A DNA stretch of 12,500 nucleotides from Chromera velia (taxonomy: Eukaryota > Sar > Chromeraceae): positions 1 to 12,500 of the forward strand of contig JAHBMJ010000855.1 in assembly GCA_018398765.1 (NCBI GenBank), in the 5' to 3' direction. Below, piece after piece: positions 7,512 to 12,500 of this stretch. Below the pieces are notes generated by a model. It was not told where the DNA came from, ran no database searches, and saw only the letters and a list, made by a program, of their open reading frames with translations. Each line of letters starts with the position of its first letter. Position 1 is the stretch's first letter. Made by a program: the position numbers and the translations under genes.

Positions 7512-7565
7512 TGAGGGACACAGAGCTAGGGGATTGCAGAGAGACCCATCACCAGGTCCATGCAG

Positions 7566-7853
7566 GGGTTGTTGGACATGTTGGATTCCATGATCACGGA
7601 TGGACAGGAGGAGAGTGCGGTTGCGCGCCAACAGACCGAAATCCCCACAGATTCAAAGACACCTTGTGATCAAGCCACACTTCGCAGGGCTGGAGGGGGA
7701 GAGGGACAGGAATTACATCGCGAGCCGGAACACGATGGAGGAGAGGGGGACATGCGGCGATCGGAAGGAGCACAGTCGGATGATGAAGTGATTACGATCT
7801 CTGAAGGCACGGAGAGCGACAGTGAGAGCGATACGGGTCACTGGATGATTTAG
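7566..7853 (+). CDS. predicted exon: acidic tail with SUMO-interacting-motif-like sequence
   Basis: The acceptor CCAGGTCCATGCAG ends at 7565. The frame is open for 95 codons: it begins GLLDMLDSMITDGQEE, passes a Glu/Gly/Asp-rich middle, and ends SDDEVITISEGTESDSESD and a few more residues before TAG at 7851-7853. The segment VITI followed by Ser/Glu/Asp matches the known SIM pattern (hydrophobic core flanked by acidic or phosphorylatable residues), which would bind SUMO; that role is inference. It could be the terminal exon of the 6319-7511 gene. Alternatively a GTGAGA donor at 7822 (phase 1) removes the last residues and joins the piece at 8041. Note that an ATG overlaps the acceptor at 7560, so a short independent protein is also possible. 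Confidence 0.45.
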   Translation, partial: GLLDMLDSMITDGQEESAVARQQTEIPTDSKTPCDQATLRRAGGGEGQELHREPEHDGGEGDMRRSEGAQSDDEVITISEGTESDSESDTGHWMI

Positions 7854-7888
7854 CGAATGAGTCCTTTCCTAATTGCATGACTGATTGA
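7808..7888 (+). repeat. tail duplication, copy 1
   Basis: The segment from ACGGAGAGCGACA to CTGATTGA is repeated at 8238-8313, with GATACGGGTCA and GATGATTTAGCGAATGAGTC-type stretches nearly identical. The copy spans the end of the acidic exon and its downstream flank. Confidence 0.85.
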
Positions 7889-8040
7889 AGGAAAAATGGT
7901 GAATACGTTCTGGTTTTGTTCTCCTTTTGAGGCAGGTTCTTTCTATCGTCCCTTCGCCCTTTTCTCTCTACAGTGCTTTGTGTAGCTCCTTTGTTTCTTG
8001 TATTAATATTTCAATTATCCCTCCCTCTGCGTGACTGCAG

Positions 8041-8270
8041 GACGACTGCAATTCTCCAGCGGCGAGGGGGTGCGAGGGGCAAGCAAGGGCCAGGGGGCAA
8101 AGGATCGCGTGTCCTCCCTAGGGTCCAGCCAAGACCTGATCGACAGTGCCCCTATCCGCAGAGACAGAGATACGCTGTGACCCAAGACAGTGCCCCAGGA
8201 CAAAGAGCAAGACGCCGAGAACAAGGGGGCGAACGAAACTGAGAGCGACACGGAGATTGATACGGGTCAG
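8041..8270 (+). pseudogene. degenerate duplicate of the acidic exon (or a further exon)
   Basis: The acceptor CGTGACTGCAG ends at 8040. One frame (codons from 8043) reads RLQFSSGEGVRGASKG and on to DRDTL, then meets TGA at 8178-8180. It reopens as an acidic stretch (DKEQDAENKGANETESD) to TGA at 8271. The acidic end is homologous to the end of the 7566-7853 exon, so the region looks like a local duplication. The internal TGA suggests decay, unless the exon ends before it (possible donors at 8108 or 8141) and the rest is intron. The other two frames are less protein-like. Confidence 0.35.
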
Positions 8271-8313
8271 TGAATGATTTAGCGAATGAGTCCTTTCCCA
8301 ACTGACTGATTGA
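8238..8313 (+). repeat. tail duplication, copy 2
   Basis: Copy of 7808-7888 with a short deletion and several substitutions. In this copy GGTCAGTGAATG replaces GGTCACTGGATG, which creates an earlier in-frame TGA and also a better GTCAGT donor-like site. Confidence 0.85.
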
Positions 8314-8747
8314 CTCAATGAACGAGTGAATGAATACACCCAGGAATGAATGAATGAATGAATGAATGAAGGAATGGAGAAATGAAGGAATGAAGGAACG
8401 AAGGAATGGAGGAATAAAGGAATAAAGGAATGAAGGAATGAAGGAATGAAGAAATGAAGGAATGAAGGAATGAAGGAATAAAGGAATGAAGGAATGAAGG
8501 AATGAAGGAATGAAGGAATGAAGAAATGAAGGAATGAAGGAATAAAGGAATGAAGGAATGAAGGAATGAAGGAATGAAGAAATGAAGGAATGAAGGAATG
8601 AAGGAATGAAGAAATAAGTGAAGGAATGAATGAATGAATCGGCTAAGCCTCCGGAGCCATGCTCCCGGCAGCTCATGAACATGCTATTCGCTGCTTTCTG
8701 TCTTCTTTCCTTGAGGCCTTCCTGCCTTGCTGGCTGCCTGCCTGCAG
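8314..8747. other. probable intron with minisatellite
   Basis: Apart from the GAATGAAG array (8338-8637) this holds a pyrimidine-rich stretch and the acceptor GGCTGCCTGCCTGCAG at 8747. The hydrophobic plus-strand frame starting near 8675 (MNMLFAAFCLLSL) runs across the acceptor in a different frame from the exon that follows. Confidence 0.45.
8338..8637. repeat. (GGAATGAA)n minisatellite array
   Basis: About 300 bp of an 8-bp unit GGAATGAA with scattered GAATAAAG and GAAGAAATG variants. The GAAGAAATG variant recurs at spacings that are multiples of eight (about 72, 56 and 40 bases), which points to higher-order expansion. The minus strand reads as a Ser/Phe/His/Ile/Pro repeat, which is a by-product of the repeat. 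Confidence 0.95.
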
Positions 8748-8840
8748 ACGAACAAGTACATGACTGTGCTCATGAGGGCAGAGGAGCTCTCTATGGAGAT
8801 CCCGGCCATCATCAGGAGGGAGGCGTACGCATCGAAAGAG
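8748..8840 (+). CDS. exon: 31-residue helical segment
   Basis: Acceptor GCCTGCCTGCAG, donor AAAGAG/GTGAGG, 93 nt, phase 0 to phase 0. It encodes TNKYMTVLMRAEELSMEIPA and then IIRREAYASKE, an amphipathic, charged segment that looks coding. The overlapping plus-frame that starts with a hydrophobic leader near 8675 is less likely. Confidence 0.55.
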
Positions 8841-11800
8841 GTGAGGGGGGGGAGGGGGATGGAGCTTCCTAGTGGAGCTTCATGTGAATGTGACTGGTCG
8901 TCTTGTCGCGTTCTTTCCTTGTCTGACTGATGTCCTTTTCTGCCTGCCTGCCTGCCTGCCTGCCTGCTTGCTTGCCTGTCTGCTGCCTTTTTTCATTTGA
9001 AATGAGAATGAGGGTGCCGACAGAACGGGGAGTAGACGGATTGTGAATGAAGGACACAACACACACTCCTGCAAACACACACTCCCTCCTGTCCTTCTTT
9101 CGTCCCCCCCTTTTATCTGTAATTCTGTCTGTCTTTTTACATGTGCTATACCACTCGATACTTTGTTTCCTCCCTTAACTGCCTGCCTGCAGGGATGAAT
9201 ATGCAGTGGGAAGAGGGGGACGTGGACGCCTCTCTAAAGGCCTCTGCCACTGGGTGAGTGGATATTCCTGTGATCTTCCAGCATATCTTCCTGTCTCTTT
9301 GACCTGGCCCCTTTAACCTTCTGTGTGTCTACCTTCTTCTTATCTTTTCTGGCATGCAAGTAAAGAAACAAAATGAAGAATCTGAATCCATAAACGTTTC
9401 TACTGTCACATGCATGTTTCTTTATGTATTAATCAAATTTGTCTGCATGTTTACGCCTGCCTTTCCAGCCATTTATGATTCTTTATTTTGTTTTTCTGCC
9501 AGCCACTCGATCCGATCTCAAGTTTCTATCAATTTTAGTATCAATTTTTATCTGTAGTGTGTATATCTGCATTTCTACCTGTTTTTGCAGAAGATTTCCG
9601 GACTCCATCTACAGCCCCGGGGGGGCGACTGCAAAGGTGGGTGAATCAGTCATTCAGTCTAGTCCGGTCTAGTAATTCAGTCGTTCAGATCGGGGTCAGA
9701 CTCGTCGAGGTTAGACTGCGATAGAGAGAGACGCAGCCTTTTGCTAGACCAGGCACCGCTTCTCCATGGCCTCAAGATTTGTGTGGGTCGATCTGGGGTT
9801 TGGCTTGTACTGGTGCATGCGTACGTGCAGGTACCTAGTGCAGGTACAGCTATGTTCACGTATGCGCAGAAAAGCCGCTTTCGTTCATACGTGGTCAAGT
9901 CTGCCTCTGCTTGTCCTCAAGTCAATGTCGAGTGGCCGCTCCTATTAAATCTCTTTTTTTCTGAATGAATGTCTCCCTCAGGTTCCGTTTGCACCTACCA
10001 TTCTGCCTGCCCCTACATCCCCGGAGATGAGAACAGAGAGCACGCGCGCTTCTGGGTTCTTGCCGGAGGCGGGGGAGAGACAGACTCAAAAACCGTCACG
10101 AGCAGAGAAAGAGAGGGAACGCAAAGGAGTGAGACAGTTCCTTCAGGCGCTTAAAATGCAAAAGGTTGGCCTGTCGTTTTGACACACGTTCTGTTGAAAT
10201 CTCGCCTTGCTTGCGCTTTACTGGGGATGAAGAGTGTATGTGCAGATTGTGCATACGCAGAAATACGCCTACCAAATATTGCATCTTTTACCGTAAAGGT
10301 GTTTTCTATTCTGATATCGATGAATTTGACTTGCAGAGCATCAAGAGTCATGTCAGGGGGCACGTCGCACAAAAAGGACTCCAAGGGCTTTCCATGACAG
10401 GTCACACCACCAGGCAGCCTCCGGTAGGTTAATCTCTGCATACTCCCCCTCCGTCGACTTCCTTCGGTACCTTTCTTACTAGAGATGGCACTAGAACACA
10501 AGTATACCCCCTTCTTCTCTTCCTTCCTTTCTTTCTTCCTTCCTCCCTTCCTTCCTTCCTTCCGTCCTTCCTTCCTTCCTTCCTTCCTTCCTTCCTCTCT
10601 TCCTCCCTTCCTTCGATCTCTCTTTCCTTCCTCTCTTCCTTCTTCCTCTCTTCTTTTCCTTTTTTCCTTTTATGAACTCCTGAATCTGTCTAACACCGTA
10701 TCCTGCATGTACACCTCTTTTGTGCTATTTTAAGGGATGCTACGGGGGGTGACAAGGTGTGCAGCCATGTGCGAAATGCGCTCGGCGCTACTTGTTGGGA
10801 TTGATGGGGAAAAATTGGGAAGCTAGCGAGAGACAAGAGACATGCATATGTGTATAGATACATACAATTTTATGCATAGATTATGCTAAGCTAGCTGTGG
10901 ACAGGAGGCTTCCCCCCTCCTGTCTGCAGCATCAGCGTGGAACCGGCGCCAAAGCTTCAGTCAAAGAGGTGGGCTTGGTGGTCGGCTGACGTCATCTGAC
11001 ATCCCTTTTCTTGTTTCTCGGAGTATCTTTTTGGCGACATATTCGAACCACACATCGTGTGAACCATGCAGTCAGTCACTGCATGGCAGTCAGTGAATTA
11101 GCCACTTAGATAGGCATGCATACAAGCAGGCAGGCGGGAAAAAGATGCATCTTTTACCGTAAAGGTGTTTTCCATTCTGATATCGATGAATTTGACTTGC
11201 AGAGCATCAAGAGTCATGTCAGGGGGCACGTCGCACAAAAAGGACTCCAAGGGCTTTCCATGACAGGTCACACCACCAGGCAGCCTCCGGTAGGTTAATC
11301 TCTGCATACTCCCCCTCCGTCGACTTCCTTCGGTACCTTTCTTACTAGAGATGGCACTAGAACACAAGTATACCCCCTTCTTCTCTTCCTCTCTTCCTTC
11401 TTTCCTTCCTTCCTTCCTTCCTTCTTTCCTCCCTTCTTTCCTCCTCTCTTCCTCTCTTCCTTCCTTCCTTCCTTCCTTTCTTCCTTCCTTCCTTCCTTCC
11501 TTCCTCTCTTCCTCCCTTCCTTCGATCTTTCTTTCTTTCCTCTCTTCCTTCTTCCTCTCTTCTTTTCCTTTTTTCCTTTTATGAACTCCCGAATCTGTCT
11601 AACACCGTATCCTGCATGTACACCTTTTTTGTGCTATTTTAAGGGATGCTACGGGGGGTGACAAGGTGTGCAGCCACGTGCGAAATGCGCTCGGCGCTAC
11701 TTGTTAGGATTGATGGGGAAAAATTGGGAAGCTAGCGAGAGACATGCATATGCATATGCATATACATACATACGATTTTGTGCATGGATTATGCTAAGCT

Positions 11801-12472
11801 AGCTGTGGACAGGAGGCTTCCCCCCTCCTGTCTGCAGCCTTTGGACGCTCGTCAAATGCTCTCCTCCGATGAACTCTCTGGGCGTCTCCTCTCTGGGAAG
11901 TCCCTGGAGAATCCACTCTGTGGTTCAGAGTACTCGTATCGATCCTATGCAGTCAGTTTACTCAGTCAGTCAGTCAGTCTGTCCATCCGTCAGTCAGTCA
12001 GTCAGTCTGTCCCTCAGTCTGTCCGTCAGACAGCCAGTCATTCATTCAGTCAGCCAGTCAATCAATCAGTCAGTCAGTCAGTCAGTCAGTCCGTCCGTCC
12101 GTCAGTCAGTGAGTGAGCGAGCGAGTGAATCAGTCTGTGACTCCGTCTTTGCCCTCGGGCTGGTAGGATTGTTGTTCCTGCATGTTTTTTTTTACTTGCA
12201 GTCCACTTTGTCGCTACCCTCCGCAGGCTTTCACCTGTGGAGAGCATGCATTCAATGAGCTTTGACAAATAGCTGGACAGACATGTTTCTCCTATCCTAT
12301 GATTCTGCAGCTTTTCAATAAACAAGTGGAGGGCATGAACGGTACCGAGTTCAACACTACAATCAGAAGCAGCGGTCAGTTTAACACTCTGCAGCCGTAC
12401 AAAAGCACACATGTAGAGGCATTGCTCCAACAATTATATGTGCAGGAGTACTGCATGGCAAAGGCAGGATAG
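8748..12472 (+). CDS. multi-exon gene of unknown function with a duplicated exon
   Basis: Exons predicted by splice consensus and phase: 8748-8840, 9207-9253, 9591-9636, 9982-10164 (or 10128), 10337-10423, 10930-10968, 11203-11289, 11838-12108, then 12202-12236 and 12311-12472 (or a terminal exon 12202-12272). Phases agree at every junction from 8748 to 12202, and each joined piece has one open, protein-like frame, which is unlikely by chance. The protein would have a helical start (MTVLMRAEELSMEIPAIIRR), a Pro/Ser-rich part, a charged Lys/Arg/Glu part near 10090-10164, a twice-repeated 29-residue basic segment, and a Ser/Gln repeat. I recognise no domain. The start codon is not found; the gene may continue upstream into the 6319-7853 exons. 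Confidence 0.5.
9207..9253 (+). CDS. exon: short acidic segment
   Basis: It encodes WEEGDVDASLKASAT plus two bases, with donor GG/GTGAGT at 9254 (phase 2). The acceptor ATATGCAG at 9206 keeps phase 0 from the previous exon. An earlier AG at 9192 has a better pyrimidine tract but would need a different upstream phase, so the 5' boundary is the weakest part of this exon. Confidence 0.45.
9591..9636 (+). CDS. exon: 46-nt segment
   Basis: Acceptor ACCTGTTTTTGCAG (ends 9590), donor AAAG/GTGGGT at 9637. Entering in phase 2 it completes a Gly codon and encodes RFPDSIYSPGGATAK, leaving phase 0. Both splice sites and the phase fit well. Confidence 0.55.
9982..10164 (+). CDS. exon: Pro/Ser-rich then Lys/Arg/Glu-rich segment
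   Basis: The acceptor GTCTCCCTCAG ends at 9981. The frame encodes VPFAPTILPAPTSPEMRTES, then a charged stretch RAEKERERKGVRQFLQALK, 61 residues in all. Two phase-0 donors are possible: GGA/GTGAGA at 10129 (better consensus) and AAG/GTTGGC at 10165 (weaker). If neither is used the frame stops at TGA 10180-10182, which would make this a terminal exon. The charged part may form a helix. Confidence 0.55.
10337..10423 (+). CDS. exon (copy 1 of a duplicated 29-residue exon)
   Basis: Acceptor TTTGACTTGCAG (ends 10336), donor CCG/GTAGGT at 10424, 87 nt, phase 0 to phase 0. It encodes SIKSHVRGHVAQKGLQGLSM and then TGHTTRQPP, a basic segment. The same frame is open upstream back to 10166 with CMCRLC and CIFYRKGVF stretches, so the exon might extend further 5' and contain a C-x2-C ... 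H-x3-H arrangement (see findings). The nucleotide sequence is identical to the exon at 11203-11289. Confidence 0.55.
10509..10670. repeat. TTCC-type polypyrimidine tract, copy 1
   Basis: A pyrimidine-only tract of CTTC/CTTT/CCTC variants on the plus strand within the predicted intron. The copy at 11384-11575 is longer. A mirror-like pyrimidine tract of this length could form triplex DNA. Confidence 0.9.
10895..10929 (+). promoter_or_regulatory. hairpin enclosing a 3' splice site, copy 1
   Basis: Arms 10895-10908 (CTGTGGACAGGAGG) and 10916-10929 (CCTCCTGTCTGCAG) pair over 14 bp in RNA, including two G-U pairs, around a 7-nt pyrimidine loop. The last paired bases are the splice acceptor AG, so the pairing would mask the polypyrimidine tract and AG. 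It is likely to affect splice-site choice. Confidence 0.6.
10930..10968 (+). CDS. exon: 13-residue microexon between the duplicated exons
   Basis: Acceptor CTGTCTGCAG (ends 10929), donor AAAGAG/GTGGGC at 10969, 39 nt, phase 0 to phase 0. It encodes HQRGTGAKASVKE. It lies downstream of duplication copy 1 and is not itself duplicated. Being symmetric, it could be skipped without changing frame. Confidence 0.5.
10969..11202. other. probable intron
   Basis: A 234-base stretch with no open frame of interest. It contains a CAGTCAGTCACTGCATGGCAGT repeat-like patch around 11070-11095 and the junction of duplication copy 2 at 11146. Confidence 0.45.
11203..11289 (+). CDS. exon (copy 2 of the duplicated 29-residue exon)
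   Basis: Identical to 10337-10423 with the same acceptor (TTTGACTTGCAG) and donor (GTAGGT). Being phase 0 to phase 0 and a multiple of three, it can be spliced in addition to, or instead of, copy 1 without frame change. Either exon repetition or mutually exclusive use is possible. Confidence 0.5.
11384..11575. repeat. TTCC-type polypyrimidine tract, copy 2
   Basis: Counterpart of 10509-10670, about 30 bp longer. The length difference between otherwise near-identical duplicates shows this tract is expanding or contracting quickly. Confidence 0.9.
11803..11837 (+). promoter_or_regulatory. hairpin enclosing a 3' splice site, copy 2
   Basis: Same arms and loop as 10895-10929: 11803-11816 pairs with 11824-11837, ending in the acceptor AG of the exon at 11838. 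Preserved without change between copies. Confidence 0.6.
11838..12108 (+). CDS. exon: Ser/Leu-rich segment running into a Gln-Ser-Val-Ser repeat
   Basis: The acceptor CTGTCTGCAG ends at 11837. The frame is open in phase 0, encodes PLDARQMLSSDELSGRLLSG, then KSLENPLCGSEYSYRSYAVS, and continues through a (CAGT)n microsatellite as QSVS repeats. A strong donor A/GTGAGTGAG at 12109 leaves phase 1, matching the exon at 12202. Shorter ends are possible at phase-1 GT sites before the repeat (11921, 11924), which would leave the microsatellite in the intron. Confidence 0.4.
11957..12117. repeat. (CAGT)n microsatellite
   Basis: Long imperfect CAGT tetranucleotide repeat with GTCC, CCGT and CAAT variants, ending in GAGTGAGCGAGCGAGTGA. 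It overlaps the predicted exon. Period four gives a four-residue QSVS repeat every twelve bases. Confidence 0.93.
12202..12272 (+). CDS. exon: terminal or near-terminal
   Basis: Acceptor TTTTTTTTTACTTGCAG (ends 12201). Entering in phase 1, the frame reads HFVATLRRLSPVESMHSMSF and then DK before TAG at 12270-12272, which would end the gene. Alternatively a donor CCT/GTGGAG at 12237 (phase 0) removes the last residues and joins the exon at 12311. Other frames of this exon stop sooner. Confidence 0.4.
12311..12472 (+). CDS. possible last exon
   Basis: Acceptor TCCTATGATTCTGCAG (ends 12310). The phase-0 frame is open for 53 codons, LFNKQVEGMNGTEFNTTIRS and on to LLQQLYVQEYCMAKAG, with TAG at 12470-12472. 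It reads as a normal mixed-composition protein with an amphipathic end. It needs the 12237 donor to be in frame. A minus-strand frame of 115 codons overlaps it, so strand is not fully certain. Confidence 0.4.
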   Translation, partial: LFNKQVEGMNGTEFNTTIRSSGQFNTLQPYKSTHVEALLQQLYVQEYCMAKAG

Positions 12473-12500
12473 AGAGTGGCACAAAGAGACAGGCTAAGCC

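Larger units (their letters stand above)
10280..10930 (+). repeat. segmental duplication, copy 1 (exon plus intron plus 3' splice site)
   Basis: Begins TGCATCTTTTACCG and ends at CTGTCTGCAGC. It matches 11146-11838 closely; most differences are in the length of the pyrimidine tract and in a CATATG-type repeat near 10840-10875. It contains the 87-nt exon 10337-10423 and the complete downstream intron up to its acceptor. Confidence 0.95.
11146..11838 (+). repeat. segmental duplication, copy 2
   Basis: Second copy of 10280-10930. Exon and donor region are identical; a T/C change at 11173 (TTCTATT to TTCCATT) and a few others occur in the rest. The copy ends at the same CTGTCTGCAGC, after which the sequence switches from CATCAGCG to CCTTTGGA. 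Confidence 0.95.

Noticed and set aside
8152-8682. Minus-strand 176-codon open frame rich in Ser, Phe, His, Ile and Pro
   Set aside because: It is the translation of the GGAATGAA array; an eight-base period without stops gives long open frames by chance. There is no non-repetitive core.
8675-8872. Signal-peptide-like frame starting MNMLFAAFCLLSL
   Set aside because: It crosses the strong acceptor at 8747 in a different frame from the well-supported exon 8748-8840, and becomes Gly/Glu/His-rich without a donor in suitable phase.
8880-9080. Minus-strand frames with AGRQ repeats
   Set aside because: They come from the (TGCC)n tract at 8941-8980 in a probable intron.
10895-10930. Helitron-type 3' end (terminal hairpin)
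   Set aside because: Helitrons end with CTRR some bases after the hairpin and insert between A and T; here the hairpin runs to the very end with CTGCAG/C and there is no matching 5' TC end.
10485-11584. Plus-strand Phe/Leu/Pro/Ser frames in the TTCC tracts
   Set aside because: Translation of a polypyrimidine tract with no other support; both lie inside predicted introns.
1-12500. tRNA, rRNA or CRISPR array
   Set aside because: I saw no cloverleaf, conserved rRNA block or spaced identical repeats; all tandem repeats present are contiguous microsatellites or minisatellites.

Overview
The window looks like nuclear DNA of an intron-rich, microsatellite-rich eukaryote. There are no bacterial-style operons or ribosome binding sites. 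Coding pieces are short, end at GT donors, and begin after TGCAG or TTGCAG acceptors behind pyrimidine tracts. The TGCATGCA-rich repeats, two WGAGACG motifs (a promoter element described in Toxoplasma), long introns and a LINE-type retroelement fit a coccidian-like apicomplexan or a related alveolate such as a chromerid. The organism is an inference; no ribosomal or organellar marker is present.

Layout. (1) 1-988: repeat-rich, probably intronic, ending in ACAT/CA/GA microsatellites. (2) 989-1817, plus strand: the last two exons of a multi-pass membrane protein, best read as the C-terminal end of a nucleotide-sugar-transporter-like (SLC35 type) protein. (3) 1818-2989: intergenic, AT-rich, with a marked inverted repeat. 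(4) 2990-5808: a 5'-truncated non-LTR retrotransposon (reverse transcriptase frame 3141-5381, TAAG tail at 5608-5623) lying exactly between two 185-bp direct repeats that differ at four positions. (5) 5809-6318: TGCA/AT and GTCT repeats. (6) 6319-7853: exons of an unknown plus-strand gene with a Gly-rich, FG-containing stretch, an in-frame 66-bp repeat and an acidic tail carrying a SUMO-interacting-motif-like sequence. A degenerate partial copy of that tail follows at 8041-8313. (7) 8748-12472: a second set of plus-strand exons whose phases agree from one to the next. I do not recognise the protein. It may be the same gene as (6) or a separate one.

The most striking structure is in (7). A segment of about 650-690 bp, holding one 87-nt phase-0 exon plus the whole following intron, is duplicated (10280-10930 and 11146-11838). 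The duplication stops exactly at the 3' splice site. In both copies that splice site is the closing arm of a predicted 14-bp RNA hairpin that buries the polypyrimidine tract. The duplicated exon is identical in both copies and stays in frame. No functional pathway linking the genes can be read from the sequence. Exon boundaries are hand-made predictions from splice consensus and phase and need transcript support.
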